From positions 4,030,001-4,094,000 of the forward strand of contig OY761554.1 of the NCBI GenBank assembly GCA_963664655.2: 64,000 nucleotides of DNA, written 5' to 3'. Shown piece by piece: positions 8,144 to 18,229 of this stretch. Source of the stretch: Desulfospira sp963664655 (GTDB taxonomy: Bacteria > Desulfobacterota > Desulfobacteria > Desulfobacterales > Desulfobacteraceae). A model generated the notes under the pieces. The model had not been told where the DNA came from. It ran no database searches and saw only the letters and a list, made by a program, of their open reading frames with translations. A program made the translations under genes and the position numbers. Within the stretch, counting starts at the first letter, position 1; each line of letters opens with the position of its first letter.

Positions 8144-9052
8144 ATGACGTTAAAATCCATATGGCTCTATCTGCTGGTGTTTATTGCGGCGTTTGTGCTG
8201 TTTTCCTTTGTCAGTTTTCCCGCCCAAAAGGCCGGCCGTTATGTGGAGGAAATCCTGAATGACGGTGATGCCTTTGTCCGCTTTAGCATCGGTTCGGTCC
8301 GGCCGGGGTTGCCGTTTAAGCTCAAATTTGCCGATGTGGCACTTGAAACCGGCAATGGGCTAAACATCGTCCCCGACGGGGTTGATGCCAGTGTCAGTCC
8401 TTTGTCCCTGTTTAATTCCCAAAAAGAGATTCATATTAAATCCAACATTTACGGCGGACAGGTCACCGGGGTGTTTCAAACCCTGGGCAGCGATTTAAAC
8501 GCCTTTTCCTGCCAGGATCTGTCATGGTCCAAAATTTATGTGGACCGGTACCAATACCAAACCGGACTTGGCACAGTAACCCTTTCCTGTGATATTCAAG
8601 GAGAATTCCATTCAGATTCCCCCGAATCAACGAATACGGATAAAAAGGGCAGATCCCGCAAAAAAACAAACGGGGTCACAGGAAACGGCACGGCCCAGGT
8701 CTTAAACTTTCATTCCGAAATGAAGGAAACCTGGCTGAACCTGATTTCCCTTTCACAGGTGGACTTTGACCAGATCGGCATTGAATTTAAAAGCCTTCCC
8801 GGAAAGGTTGAACTGATCCGGTGTACAGCCAGGGGACCGCTGATCAATGTGTCTTTAAAAGGGGACCTTACCTTTGCCGTGCCCATAGAACAAACCCAGC
8901 TGTCGCTGAAAGGTAAAATATTGGCGGATTCTCCCTATCTGGCCAAATTTGCCAACCGGGCCGAAGTCAAGTCAATGGCCGGCAACATTTCTAAAAACGG
9001 AATTTCATTCTACATAAAAGGGACTTTGGGAACTCCAAAAATCGGCATATGA
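8144..9052 (+). CDS. gspN: Type II secretion protein GspN
   Basis: 302 aa with an N-terminal membrane anchor (IWLYLLVFIAAFVLFSFVSF) and a periplasmic beta-rich domain (LPFKLKFADVALETGNGLNI, NIYGGQVTGVFQT). It matches the GspN family seen in deltaproteobacterial and some gammaproteobacterial systems, where it is an accessory platform component of unclear role. It sits between gspM and gspC and overlaps gspC by 4 bp (ATGA). The order M-N-C-D is typical of the deltaproteobacterial type of operon. Confidence 0.82.
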   Translation: MTLKSIWLYLLVFIAAFVLFSFVSFPAQKAGRYVEEILNDGDAFVRFSIGSVRPGLPFKLKFADVALETGNGLNIVPDGVDASVSPLSLFNSQKEIHIKSNIYGGQVTGVFQTLGSDLNAFSCQDLSWSKIYVDRYQYQTGLGTVTLSCDIQGEFHSDSPESTNTDKKGRSRKKTNGVTGNGTAQVLNFHSEMKETWLNLISLSQVDFDQIGIEFKSLPGKVELIRCTARGPLINVSLKGDLTFAVPIEQTQLSLKGKILADSPYLAKFANRAEVKSMAGNISKNGISFYIKGTLGTPKIGI

Positions 9053-10050
9053 AACTTTTATTTACCGTCATACACGTCCTTTTGATCACCGCCGGGGCAT
9101 ATTTATGTGTGGATATCATGTACAAGCAGCTGATTCCTGAAATATGGACTGTCCCGGCATATGAACCCTCCGGAAAGACGACGGATCAGGCCGGTCCAAA
9201 GGTGACCGGCCCCAAAATGGACAAGGATCAGTTTTTGCCGGTAATCAATCGAAATATTTTTAATGTGGAAGTTGAAGAGCCTGCGGTTGAGGTTGAAGAA
9301 CAAAAGGCGGAACCTGAAGTGGATGTGGACCAGCTTGAGCATACCCAGCTGAAGATTTCCCTTTGGGGCACCGTGACCGGCAGTGATCCGGTATACGCCG
9401 TCATTGAAGACAAAAAAGAGCGCAAACAGTCTTTATACGGCATCGGGGATACCATCCAGGAGGCCCAGATAAAGAAAATTTTGCGGCGCAGCGTGGTCCT
9501 CAACTATAACGGCAGGGACCAGATTCTGGAAATGACGGAAAAAGAGGGAAAGGGCGGCCCGGAAAGGCGGCCAACCGCCTCAAAAAAGAGTACCAGGCGG
9601 CCGCCCAGGCCTGAACTTCCCAACAAGCCGCCGGGTGTGGAGGAACTCCCGGGGGATGACCAGCTGTCTTCGTTAATGAAACAGGTTAAGATCCGGCCCC
9701 ATTTTTCTCAAGGAGAGCCCGACGGCCTCATGGTTTACGGCATCCGGCCCCAGTCCGTGTTCAGGCAGATCGGCATGAGAAACGGTGATATCATCACGGA
9801 TATCAACGGCACCCAGATCACCACGGCGGAGGATGCCTTACAAATGTATGAGCAAATCCAGGATGCGGACAGCGCCACCATCTCCGTTCTAAGGCGGGGC
9901 AAAGAAAAAGAGATCGCTTTCGAAAAGCAGGAAGACGGTCAGTATGTTGCGGTGCCGGTTGAAAAAGCCGAAAAAGCTGAAGAAGCAGAAGAACCTGAAG
10001 GAAATGAGGGGACTGAAGCGCTTGAAGACCCCGGGGAAGAACAGCCGTAA
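9049..10050 (+). CDS. gspC: Type II secretion protein GspC (HR and PDZ domains)
   Basis: 333 aa. One N-terminal membrane helix (~5-22), a linker, then the homology region from about residue 60 (VINRNIFNVEVE, with LKISLWGTVTGSDPVYAVIED). A Lys/Pro/Arg-rich spacer leads to a PDZ domain at ~220-300 (PDGLMVYGIRPQSVFRQIGM, NGDIITDINGTQI). The end is an acidic Glu/Ala tail. GspC links the inner-membrane platform to the GspD secretin. Immediately after the stop the -1 frame encodes a lysine-rich repeat tail, described separately. Confidence 0.93.
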   Translation: MKLLFTVIHVLLITAGAYLCVDIMYKQLIPEIWTVPAYEPSGKTTDQAGPKVTGPKMDKDQFLPVINRNIFNVEVEEPAVEVEEQKAEPEVDVDQLEHTQLKISLWGTVTGSDPVYAVIEDKKERKQSLYGIGDTIQEAQIKKILRRSVVLNYNGRDQILEMTEKEGKGGPERRPTASKKSTRRPPRPELPNKPPGVEELPGDDQLSSLMKQVKIRPHFSQGEPDGLMVYGIRPQSVFRQIGMRNGDIITDINGTQITTAEDALQMYEQIQDADSATISVLRRGKEKEIAFEKQEDGQYVAVPVEKAEKAEEAEEPEGNEGTEALEDPGEEQP

Positions 10051-10136
10051 AAAAAATTAAAACCCCCAAAAAAAAGCCAAAAAAAGTAAAGCCAAAAAAA
10101 GTAAAGCCAAAAAAAGTAAAGCCAAAAAAAAAATAA
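10051..10136 (+). repeat. 15-bp tandem repeat after gspC, coding for K-P-K-K-V units in the -1 frame
   Basis: Units of the type GCCAAAAAAAGTAAA occur about three and a half times. Relative to gspC the -1 frame is open from just before the gspC stop to TAA at 10134-10136. It would encode a tail of about 29 residues built of KPKKV units. A stop in that frame at 10023-10025 limits where a shift could occur, and no slippery site is seen between. It may be a lost C-terminal extension of GspC. Confidence 0.6.
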
Positions 10137-10176
10137 AGAAAGATAAGAAATAAACGCAAGATTAGTGAGGAGATGA

Positions 10177-12195
10177 ATGATAATGTTTAAATTCAGAAAA
10201 TTGGTGCTGCCAATTTTTCTTATCTTTGCCATGGGCCTTGGCCTGATGCTGTCTGCCGGAAACGGCATGGCAGCGGATCAGGAGAATCCTGAACCCGAAA
10301 GTGAACTGTCTGAAGATCAGGATTCCAAATATGTGTCCATTGACTTTAATAACGTTGACATCAACGTTTTTATCAAGTTCATGAGCAAGCTGACCGGCAA
10401 AAATTTTGTGGTGGATTCAAAGGTCAAAGGAAACGTTACCATTATTTCTCCTACCAAGATATCGGTAAAAAACGCCTATAAGGTATTTGAGTCTGTTCTG
10501 GACATCAACGGCTTTTCCATGGTTGAATCCGGTGCCGTTACAAAGATTATTCCCACGCCCACGGCCAAAGGTGACAACATAGATACCCGGGTGGTGACCC
10601 AGCCGGTAAGGCAGGGAACCGCCAATGACCAGATCGTAACACGGATCGTCCCCCTGACCTATGCCGATGCCAGCGGGATCAAAAGCCTGTTTACCCCCCT
10701 GGTGCCCAAAGGCAGCGTTGTCCTGTCCTATGATGATACCAATATGCTGATCATCACCGCCACCTTAAGCAGCATTGACCGGCTTATGAAAATCATCAAA
10801 ACCATTGATGTGCAGTCCGTGGGCCAGAAAATATCCGTGATTCCGGTCCAGTTTGCCGATGCCGAAAAAATTGTTAAAAGCCTGTCCTCTGTGTTTACCG
10901 CCCAGGTCAAAAGCCGTAAAGGCTCCAAAAAAAGCTCGGCCAGCTCCCTTAAGTTTGTGGCCGATGAACGGACCAACTCGGTGATCACCCTGGCCAGCAA
11001 GGTGGAAACCGAGCAGATCAGGGAACTGATTGAGCTGCTGGACCGGGAAATGCCAAAGGGGGAGGAAAAGATCCGGGTCTATTATCTTGAACACGCCATT
11101 GCTGAAGATCTGGTAAGCGTTTTGACAGAAATTCCGTCCAAAAGCAGCAGCAACAGCAAAACCACCGAAGGCCAGAAAAAAGCCCCGCTCCTGTCCGACA
11201 GCATCAAAATCCTGGCCGATAAAGCCACCAACAGCCTGATCATCATGGCGGACAAAGAAGATTATCCGGTCCTGGAAGATGTCATTGCCAAGCTGGATAT
11301 CCCCCGGGCCATGGTCTATATCGAATGCCTGATCATGGAGGTGAACGTCACCAAAGGGCTGACCATCGGCACCGAATGGGCGGCTGCCGGCGGTGATGAA
11401 GACAGTGCCGGCGTGGTCACCGGCTTTGGCAGTGTCGGGGATGACGGGTATTCCAACCTGACCAGCCTCCAGGGCGGATCACTGCCCCAGGGGTTTTCCG
11501 TGGGGGTTTTGGGGCAAGCCTTTTCCATCGGCGGCGTGGAGTTCCCGGACATATCCGCCGTGGTCAACGCCTACCAGAGCGATGAGGATGTCAACATTAT
11601 TTCAACCCCTCAGATCCTGACCATGGAAAATGAGGAAGCCACCATTACCGTGGGTAAAAATGTCCCCTACCAGACCCGGTCCGCCGCCAGTGACGCCAGC
11701 GAGACCTACAGCTCCTATGAGTACAAAGATGTGGGCATCACCTTGAAAATTACCCCCCAGATCAGCAAGGACCGGCTGGTCCGGCTTAACGTATATCAGG
11801 AGTTAACCAAACTCACCTCTGCCAGCGGCAGCACCACCACGGACCGGCCCACCACCCTGAAGCGGGAAATAGAGACCACCATTATCGTTGAGGATGCCAA
11901 CAGCGTGGTCATTGGCGGGCTGATTGATGAAAGCGTGACCAATTCCAAGGGGCAAACCCCCTGTCTAGGGAGTATTCCCGGCCTTGGCTGGGCCTTTAAG
12001 AACGTGAACGAGGGCCTTGATAAAACCAATCTTTATGTTTTCTTAACCCCCAGGGTGGTGAAAAACCCCCTGGAAGCCAAGAAGATTTACGATGAGAAGC
12101 AGACAGATATCAAAGCATTGGAACGGGGCGAGATTATTCTTTACAATAAGTTGAACCGGATACCCAAAGATGATGCCGGCAGCGCTCAGGAATAA
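10177..12195 (+). CDS. gspD: Type II secretion secretin GspD
   Basis: 672 aa with a signal peptide (IFLIFAMGLGLMLSAGNGMA). N0 domain begins ~50 (VSIDFNNVDINVFIKFMSKL), followed by N1-N3 KH-like repeats (IVPLTYADASGIKSLFTPLV; VIPVQFADAEKIVKSLSSVF). The secretin core lies at ~380-620 (VYIECLIMEVNVTKG, VNIISTPQILTMENEEATI, VVIGGLIDES, LGWAFKN). A GAGGAG Shine-Dalgarno lies just before the ATG at 10177; ATG 10183 in frame is an alternative. It forms the outer-membrane channel. No S-domain or pilotin motif was recognised. Confidence 0.97.
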   Translation: MIMFKFRKLVLPIFLIFAMGLGLMLSAGNGMAADQENPEPESELSEDQDSKYVSIDFNNVDINVFIKFMSKLTGKNFVVDSKVKGNVTIISPTKISVKNAYKVFESVLDINGFSMVESGAVTKIIPTPTAKGDNIDTRVVTQPVRQGTANDQIVTRIVPLTYADASGIKSLFTPLVPKGSVVLSYDDTNMLIITATLSSIDRLMKIIKTIDVQSVGQKISVIPVQFADAEKIVKSLSSVFTAQVKSRKGSKKSSASSLKFVADERTNSVITLASKVETEQIRELIELLDREMPKGEEKIRVYYLEHAIAEDLVSVLTEIPSKSSSNSKTTEGQKKAPLLSDSIKILADKATNSLIIMADKEDYPVLEDVIAKLDIPRAMVYIECLIMEVNVTKGLTIGTEWAAAGGDEDSAGVVTGFGSVGDDGYSNLTSLQGGSLPQGFSVGVLGQAFSIGGVEFPDISAVVNAYQSDEDVNIISTPQILTMENEEATITVGKNVPYQTRSAASDASETYSSYEYKDVGITLKITPQISKDRLVRLNVYQELTKLTSASGSTTTDRPTTLKREIETTIIVEDANSVVIGGLIDESVTNSKGQTPCLGSIPGLGWAFKNVNEGLDKTNLYVFLTPRVVKNPLEAKKIYDEKQTDIKALERGEIILYNKLNRIPKDDAGSAQE

Positions 12196-12198
12196 TCT

Positions 12199-13887
<1,689 letters not shown>

Positions 13888-13901
13888 TAAATAAGGAGGC
13901 C

Positions 13902-14072
13902 GGAGACCGGAAACGGGAGACCGGATTTGCAGTTCCCTCTGGTTGCGGCGTAGGAGCGGGCCATGCCCGCGATCCGATCGCGGGCATGGCCCGCTCCTAC
14001 TCAAACTATTCAGAGCAAGATGCAAATCCCCGAATTTGCTATCCGGTCCGCTGTCTCCGGTTTCCGGTCTCC
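13902..14072. repeat. 171-bp nested inverted repeat containing a REPIN
   Basis: The outer arms GGAGACCGGAAAC (13902-13914) and its exact complement (14060-14072) enclose a second perfect palindrome at 13950-14000. The element fills the gap between gspE and the yidD-like gene. It may act as a transcription attenuator after gspE. Confidence 0.75.
13950..14000. repeat. REPIN: two GTAG-headed REPs in inverted orientation
   Basis: A perfect 51-bp palindrome with 25-bp arms around a single C. Each arm begins GTAGGAGCGGGCCATGCCCG. The GTAG header plus internal stem is the layout of REP sequences handled by RAYT (REP-associated Y1) transposases. A related single copy lies at 20406. Confidence 0.8.
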
Positions 14073-14110
14073 GTTCAGGTTTATTGGAGACTATATGTAC
14101 AGGCAGGGCA

Positions 14111-14530
14111 ATGGTAAATAAGAAAATTTTAAAAATAGAATTATCCCTTTTTGTTTCTCTTATTATGGGCATATCCCTGGTGCCTGAAACCCATGCCGGG
14201 AATCCCCTGGTTAAATTCTACCAGGATCATATCTCCGCCATTGACGGGAACCGCTGCCCCATGCACCCGACCTGTTCCGAATACTGCCGGCAGGTATTTG
14301 AGAAACACGGGCCTGTAGCGGGCTGGGTCATGGCCTGCGACCGGCTGGTCCGGTGCGGCAGGGACGAGGTGAAGCTTTCCCCCCATGTGATTGTCCACGG
14401 ACGGCTCAAAACCCTGGACCGGGTCAAAGACAATGATTTCTGGTGGTTTGACAATTCAGAGCCACAAGCACAAATCGATTCAACCCCGGAAGAGACTCGC
14501 TGGTGGTTCAATGAGGAAAGCCATAAATGA
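14111..14530 (+). CDS. YidD-like membrane protein insertion factor homologue with signal peptide
   Basis: 139 aa. After a signal-peptide-like start (LSLFVSLIMGISLVPETHAG) comes the YidD core: PLVKFYQDHISAIDGNRCPM, HPTCSEYCRQVFEKHG and a final cysteine-containing LVRCGRDE. YidD proteins are normally short cytoplasmic-face factors encoded next to yidC. Here the gene sits at the end of a gsp operon, has an added export signal and a C-terminal WWF-rich tail, and overlaps the TPR gene by 4 bp. A role in periplasmic or secretion-related assembly is inference. Confidence 0.75.
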   Translation: MVNKKILKIELSLFVSLIMGISLVPETHAGNPLVKFYQDHISAIDGNRCPMHPTCSEYCRQVFEKHGPVAGWVMACDRLVRCGRDEVKLSPHVIVHGRLKTLDRVKDNDFWWFDNSEPQAQIDSTPEETRWWFNEESHK

Positions 14531-15453
14531 CCCCATTTATCACCCCATTAATTTTTATCCTTTTTTTGATGTTAGCCACACCGGGGCAAGGCCGGTCAGA
14601 GCCCCTGGTGATTTCCCCGGACATGCAGTACGATTACGCCGTTAAGCTTTTAACGGACAAAGATTTTTCCACGGCCACAGTTGAATTCAAGCGGTTTCTT
14701 CATTTTTTCCCGGACAGCGAAAAAGCAGACCATGCCCGATTCCTTTTAGGGGCCTGCCTGGTGGAAACCCAAAATTTTTATGAAGCAGCCAGGGTGTTTA
14801 ACGATATCATCCTTGCCGACAAACCAGGCCCCGTCACCCGGGAAGCATACTTTTACCAGAGCCGGGCCTTTGAGCAGATGGGAAACTTTGGATACGCCCA
14901 GATCGTCCTTCAAAATTACCTGAAGCTTGCCGCTGACCCGGACACAAAGGACCGGATACATTACCAGCTCGGCCGGCTTTTTCTATCCATGGCCGCTCAG
15001 GGAAAAGACAATGCCCTGGAAAACGCCAAAAATGCCTTCAAAGCCATATCCCTGTCAGGGACAGTGACCTATGAGGTTGACCATCACCTTTCCCTGATTC
15101 AAAAAGCCGAACAGGCGCCCCAAAAAGACCCGGTCCTTGCCGGAATCCTTTCCCTTATTCCCGGCGGCGGATTTGCCTACTGCGGCAGATATAAAGACGC
15201 CCTGACCACCTTATTGTTCAATGCCGGGCTTATCGCCGGTGCTTTTAAAGCCTGGGACGACGACAACAAGGCCCTGGCCGGGGTGGCCGGCTTTGTGGAA
15301 GCCGGCTTTTATACCGGCAACATCTACGGTTCCATATCTGCCGCCCACAAGCGCAACAAAGCCCAGACCGTAAAAATCCTGGATCAAACCCTCACCCTTG
15401 AGCCCTCCCTGAATCAGGACGAATACAAGCTGATGTTTAAATTAGACTTTTAG
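14527..15453 (+). CDS. TPR protein with C-terminal hydrophobic domain, secretion-locus associated
   Basis: 308 aa. A signal peptide (LIFILFLMLATPGQG) is followed by TPR-like helices at ~35-190 (YDYAVKLLTDKDFSTATVEF, ARFLLGACLVETQNFYEAAR, AYFYQSRAFEQMGNFGYAQI). The C-terminal third is glycine-rich and hydrophobic (AGILSLIPGGGFAYCGRYKD, then LIAGAFKAW and FVEAGFYTGNIYGSISAAHK), resembling DUF5683-like segments. Together with the overlapping yidD-like gene it forms a conserved-looking pair of unknown function. An envelope scaffold role is inference. Confidence 0.7.
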   Translation: MTPFITPLIFILFLMLATPGQGRSEPLVISPDMQYDYAVKLLTDKDFSTATVEFKRFLHFFPDSEKADHARFLLGACLVETQNFYEAARVFNDIILADKPGPVTREAYFYQSRAFEQMGNFGYAQIVLQNYLKLAADPDTKDRIHYQLGRLFLSMAAQGKDNALENAKNAFKAISLSGTVTYEVDHHLSLIQKAEQAPQKDPVLAGILSLIPGGGFAYCGRYKDALTTLLFNAGLIAGAFKAWDDDNKALAGVAGFVEAGFYTGNIYGSISAAHKRNKAQTVKILDQTLTLEPSLNQDEYKLMFKLDF

Positions 15454-15554
15454 ACTTGGGATTTGGGACTTGGGATTTGGGATTTGGGACTTGAGGCGGG
15501 CAACGCTACGCTTTTGCCAACCCTACAGCCGGCCCGCATCCCATATCCCAAATC
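15453..15554. terminator. Heptanucleotide repeats forming a hairpin between convergent genes
   Basis: Six 7-bp units alternating GACTTGG and GATTTGG run from 15453 (the last base of the TPR stop) to 15494. A complementary CCCATATCCCAAATC lies at 15540-15554, touching the end of gspF. The arms can fold into a long imperfect hairpin between the two convergent units, so a bidirectional terminator is plausible. No clean U-tract is present. Confidence 0.5.
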
Positions 15555-16789
15555 TATTGTATCAACTGATTTATCTCGAAGATGGGCAGACAAATAGACA
15601 TAATAATCCCCCCCACAACCACCCCCATGATCAGAATAATAAACGGCTCAATAAGGGAGGTGGCCGCCGTAACGGCCGACTGAACTTCCTTTTCAAACAA
15701 ATCAGCGGTTTTATCCAGCATTTTTTCCATTTCCCCGCTGGTTTCGCCGACTTTGATCATCTGGGATGCCAGATATGGAAATTCCTTGCTTTTTCCCAAG
15801 ACTTCCCCTAATTCCCCCCCTTGCTCCACCCGCTCTGAGGCATTGAGTATCAGGTTATGGATCACCCGGTTTCCGGCAATGCTTTTGGTAATGTCCAGGG
15901 CCGTCAGCATGGGAACCCCGTTGTCCAAAAGAGACCCCAGGGTCCTGGTGAACCGGGCCGCAATCATTTTTCTGAGCAGATTCCCTGTAAGGGGCATGGA
16001 AATCATGAGCCGGTCAAGAAAATACGCCCCTTTTTCATTTTTCCGGATCAGAACAATGATCAGAAAGAATAAAAAAGGCATCAGCACCACCAGCCACCAC
16101 CATGAACTGAAAAAATCGCTGACCGTGATCAGGATCCGTGTGGGCAGGGGCAGGGTCTGGTTCATATCTGAAAAAATATTCACAATCCCCGGGACCACAT
16201 AGGTGAGAAGCACCAGCAAAACGGCAAAACCGATCAAGGACATGAGAACCGGATATGCCATGGCGGCCTGAATTTTTTTCTTAGAATCTTCCCGGCTTTC
16301 CGTAAAGTCTGCCAGCCGCTCAAGGACAATTTCCAGGGTCCCGGAGGATTCACCGGCATTGACCATATTGATATAGATGGGGGAAAACACCCCCGGATAA
16401 AGGGCCAAAGCCTTTGCAAAGCTGGCCCCCTCTTCAACGGCATCCTTGACCCGGGACAGAACCCGGTACATGGTTTTGGATCTGGCCTGGGGAATCAGGG
16501 TCTCCACCGCCTTAACCAGGGGAAAACCAGCCGACAGCAGGGTCGACATCTGTCGGGTAATCATGGTCAGCTCAGAGGACCCCACCTTGGAAAAGAGGGT
16601 AAATCCGCTGCCGCCCTTTCTTTCTTTTTCCCGCGGGCCGGTCCCTTTGGCATCCATTTTTTTCAGGGAAGTGGGGTAAACATGCTGTTTGCGCAATTTC
16701 CCCTTGGCTTTGGAGATGCTGTCGGCATCAACAATCCCGGATACTTTCTTTCCTTTTTTATTCAGCCCTTTGTATTCAAATACCGCCAT
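15554..16789 (-). CDS. gspF: Type II secretion inner-membrane protein GspF
   Basis: 411 aa, starting MAVFEYKGLNKKGKKVSGIV, the canonical GspF opening. It has two T2SSF domains (~70-195 and ~275-400), each with the M..AGESSG/VGETSGEME-type motif, and three membrane helices (MSLIGFAVLLVLLTYVV; WWWLVVLMPFLFFLIIVLI; IILIMGVVVGGIIMSI). AAAGGA lies upstream of the ATG. GspF is the platform core that couples GspE to the pseudopilus. It is separated from the gspG-E operon and faces it, so it needs its own promoter. Confidence 0.96.
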   Translation of the reverse strand: MAVFEYKGLNKKGKKVSGIVDADSISKAKGKLRKQHVYPTSLKKMDAKGTGPREKERKGGSGFTLFSKVGSSELTMITRQMSTLLSAGFPLVKAVETLIPQARSKTMYRVLSRVKDAVEEGASFAKALALYPGVFSPIYINMVNAGESSGTLEIVLERLADFTESREDSKKKIQAAMAYPVLMSLIGFAVLLVLLTYVVPGIVNIFSDMNQTLPLPTRILITVSDFFSSWWWLVVLMPFLFFLIIVLIRKNEKGAYFLDRLMISMPLTGNLLRKMIAARFTRTLGSLLDNGVPMLTALDITKSIAGNRVIHNLILNASERVEQGGELGEVLGKSKEFPYLASQMIKVGETSGEMEKMLDKTADLFEKEVQSAVTAATSLIEPFIILIMGVVVGGIIMSICLPIFEINQLIQ

Positions 16790-17193
16790 TGATGCTGTCC
16801 TTTGTAAATGGAAATTTTTGTGAAGGCTATCGGAGTCTATATGAAAAAAAAAGCAATTGCAATCCAGGGAAAAACCGCGTTGTTGCGCCGATGTTCCCTT
16901 TTTTGCACAGTATAGGAAAAAAAATGTAACACTTGTATGAAAAAAATTTCATAATCCCATCATCACAGCAGGATTTGAACAGGTTGTAATTTTTTCATTG
17001 TCTTTTATTTCAATGAGTTATTAAAATGATCAAGAAATAGCATACTGGTTGGCACGAATTTGGCTTGCTTTGCCATGTGTGGTGGTGCCTGGTAACCCAT
17101 CGGGTCAGGCCGTTAAAATATCCGTTGAAAAATGAAAGGCCCTGAGAATAACATTTTTAAAGGCCGAAGCGTGTTGTATTGAATGCCAATATG

Positions 17194-17290
17194 TTTATAA
17201 GAAAGTCTCACTAACAAGCTGAAAAGACTTTCATTTTTCGTTGTGGGCGGTGCTTGGTTGGATAACCAAGGCGGCCCGTGGCCGTTATAT
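17194..17290 (+). repeat. Structured repeat, copy 1 (two hairpins, TTATA flanks)
   Basis: GAAAGTCTCACTAA...AGACTTTC forms the first stem. A GC-rich second stem is built from GGGCGGTGCTTGG and CCAAGGCGGCCC. TTATA lies at both edges. The same element recurs at 33450-33546 and ~37740-37833, where it splits an antitoxin gene, so this free-standing copy shows it is mobile or independently dispersed. Confidence 0.7.
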
Positions 17291-17469
17291 AAATTATTTT
17301 TTTGTTAGGTTGTGATTAAAATTTTTGGTTTTCCAATAAAATTCTAACTGTATCGACGTTAAGCTTTTCATAAAAGTCAATAGGATAACCAAAAACTAAT
17401 ATATATTTTATGTAATTATCACTTGCCTTTTAACAGGGGAAATGGTTTAAGTGCCTAAGCGTGACCGGT

Positions 17470-17490
17470 CGCCCTGTAACCGACAGGGCG
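17470..17490. other. Perfect 8-bp hairpin
   Basis: CGCCCTGT and ACAGGGCG are separated by a 5-base loop about 80 bp before vapB. There is no following T-run. Its role is unknown; it could be an operator or an RNA structure. Confidence 0.45.
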
Positions 17491-17572
17491 GAGCTATGCC
17501 GGCTTTCTGTCGATCGTCCGCTTCCTCAGATTTTAATTTATACACAGCACCTTTCACACCCATTGCCAAAGC

Positions 17573-17782
17573 ATGGAAAAAGAAACCGCTAAATTATTTA
17601 AAAACGGTAATTCTCAGGCCGTCCGGCTCCCCAAGGCGTTTCGACTGCCGGGAACCGAAGTTAAGATATTCCGGAACGGAAACCAGATCATTCTCGAACC
17701 CATTGAACAAACATGGGATTTTCTTCTTGAATCTTTGGAAGAGCTTCCTGAAGGATTTCCGGATCCCTCCGGCAAGAAGTGA
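17573..17782 (+). CDS. vapB: VapB-type AbrB-fold antitoxin
   Basis: 69 aa. MEKETAKLFKNGNSQAVRLP is the swapped-hairpin AbrB/VapB DNA-binding signature (LFxNGxSQAVRLPK). It is followed by an EVKIFRNGNQIILEP strand and an acidic toxin-binding tail (FLLESLEELPEGFPDPS). Its stop overlaps the vapC start. The family represses its own promoter and blocks the PIN RNase. No strong Shine-Dalgarno is visible. The pair sits between the secretion and sugar loci, outside the main toxin-antitoxin island. Confidence 0.88.
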   Translation: MEKETAKLFKNGNSQAVRLPKAFRLPGTEVKIFRNGNQIILEPIEQTWDFLLESLEELPEGFPDPSGKK

Positions 17783-18204
17783 TGCAATACCTTTTAGACA
17801 CCCATATCTGCACAGCCCTGATCAAAAAGCGTTCCCCAAAGCTGATCCAAAAGCTTACCCGGCTTTCGCCGGCCGACGTATTTATTTCCGTCATATCGTT
17901 TTTTGAATTGTATTATGCCCTTGAAAAAAGCAAACCTGATGACCAGGCCAAATCCGCATTTGGAAAATTTTTTAAATCATTAAATATCGTTCACTTTGAT
18001 GCCACTTCCGCCCGGGAATCCGCACAAATCCGGAATGAACTGGAGCTAAAGCCGCTTTCCCATAAATCAAAAATGGAATACGCCGACATCTTAATTGCCG
18101 GGATTGCCAGATCAAAGTCCATGACCCTGGTCACCAGCATACCGGACAAGTTTGATCAGGTTACCGGGATCAAGCTGCAGAACTGGTCAGACACGACCGG
18201 TTAG
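17782..18204 (+). CDS. vapC: VapC-type PIN-domain RNase toxin
   Basis: 140 aa from ATG 17782 (GTG 17779 possible). PIN-domain acidic residues are visible as LLDTHI near the start, FFELYYAL at ~45 and the YADILIAGIARS block at ~95-105. The terminal TSIPDKFDQVTGIKLQNWS fits the fourth region, although the usual asparagine is replaced. VapC toxins are Mg-dependent RNases that often cleave tRNA or rRNA. The frame is complete and coupled to vapB. Confidence 0.88.
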   Translation: MQYLLDTHICTALIKKRSPKLIQKLTRLSPADVFISVISFFELYYALEKSKPDDQAKSAFGKFFKSLNIVHFDATSARESAQIRNELELKPLSHKSKMEYADILIAGIARSKSMTLVTSIPDKFDQVTGIKLQNWSDTTG

Positions 18205-18229
18205 CCTCCTAAAACCAAGAAAGAAAATT

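Larger units (their letters stand above)
16790..17572. other. 780-bp non-coding region upstream of gspF and vapBC
   Basis: AT-rich, with no convincing frame on either strand. It contains a copy of the structured repeat at 17194-17290, a possible decayed second copy around 17045-17130, and an 8-bp perfect hairpin at 17470-17490. The gspF promoter must be at its left end. Confidence 0.5.

Noticed and set aside
10051..10136. Programmed frameshift extending GspC
   Set aside because: A stop in the -1 frame at 10023-10025 confines any slip to 10026-10047, where no slippery heptamer is present. Kept only as a possible lost extension.
9818..10268. Long minus-strand frames opposite gspC and gspD starts
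   Set aside because: Their composition (repetitive FFGFTFFGF) is the complement of the lysine-rich repeat, and gspC/gspD on the other strand are certain.
17194..17290. Known riboswitch (such as c-di-GMP type)
   Set aside because: The two-stem layout lacks the conserved residues of the riboswitch classes I can recall, and two copies interrupt coding sequence.
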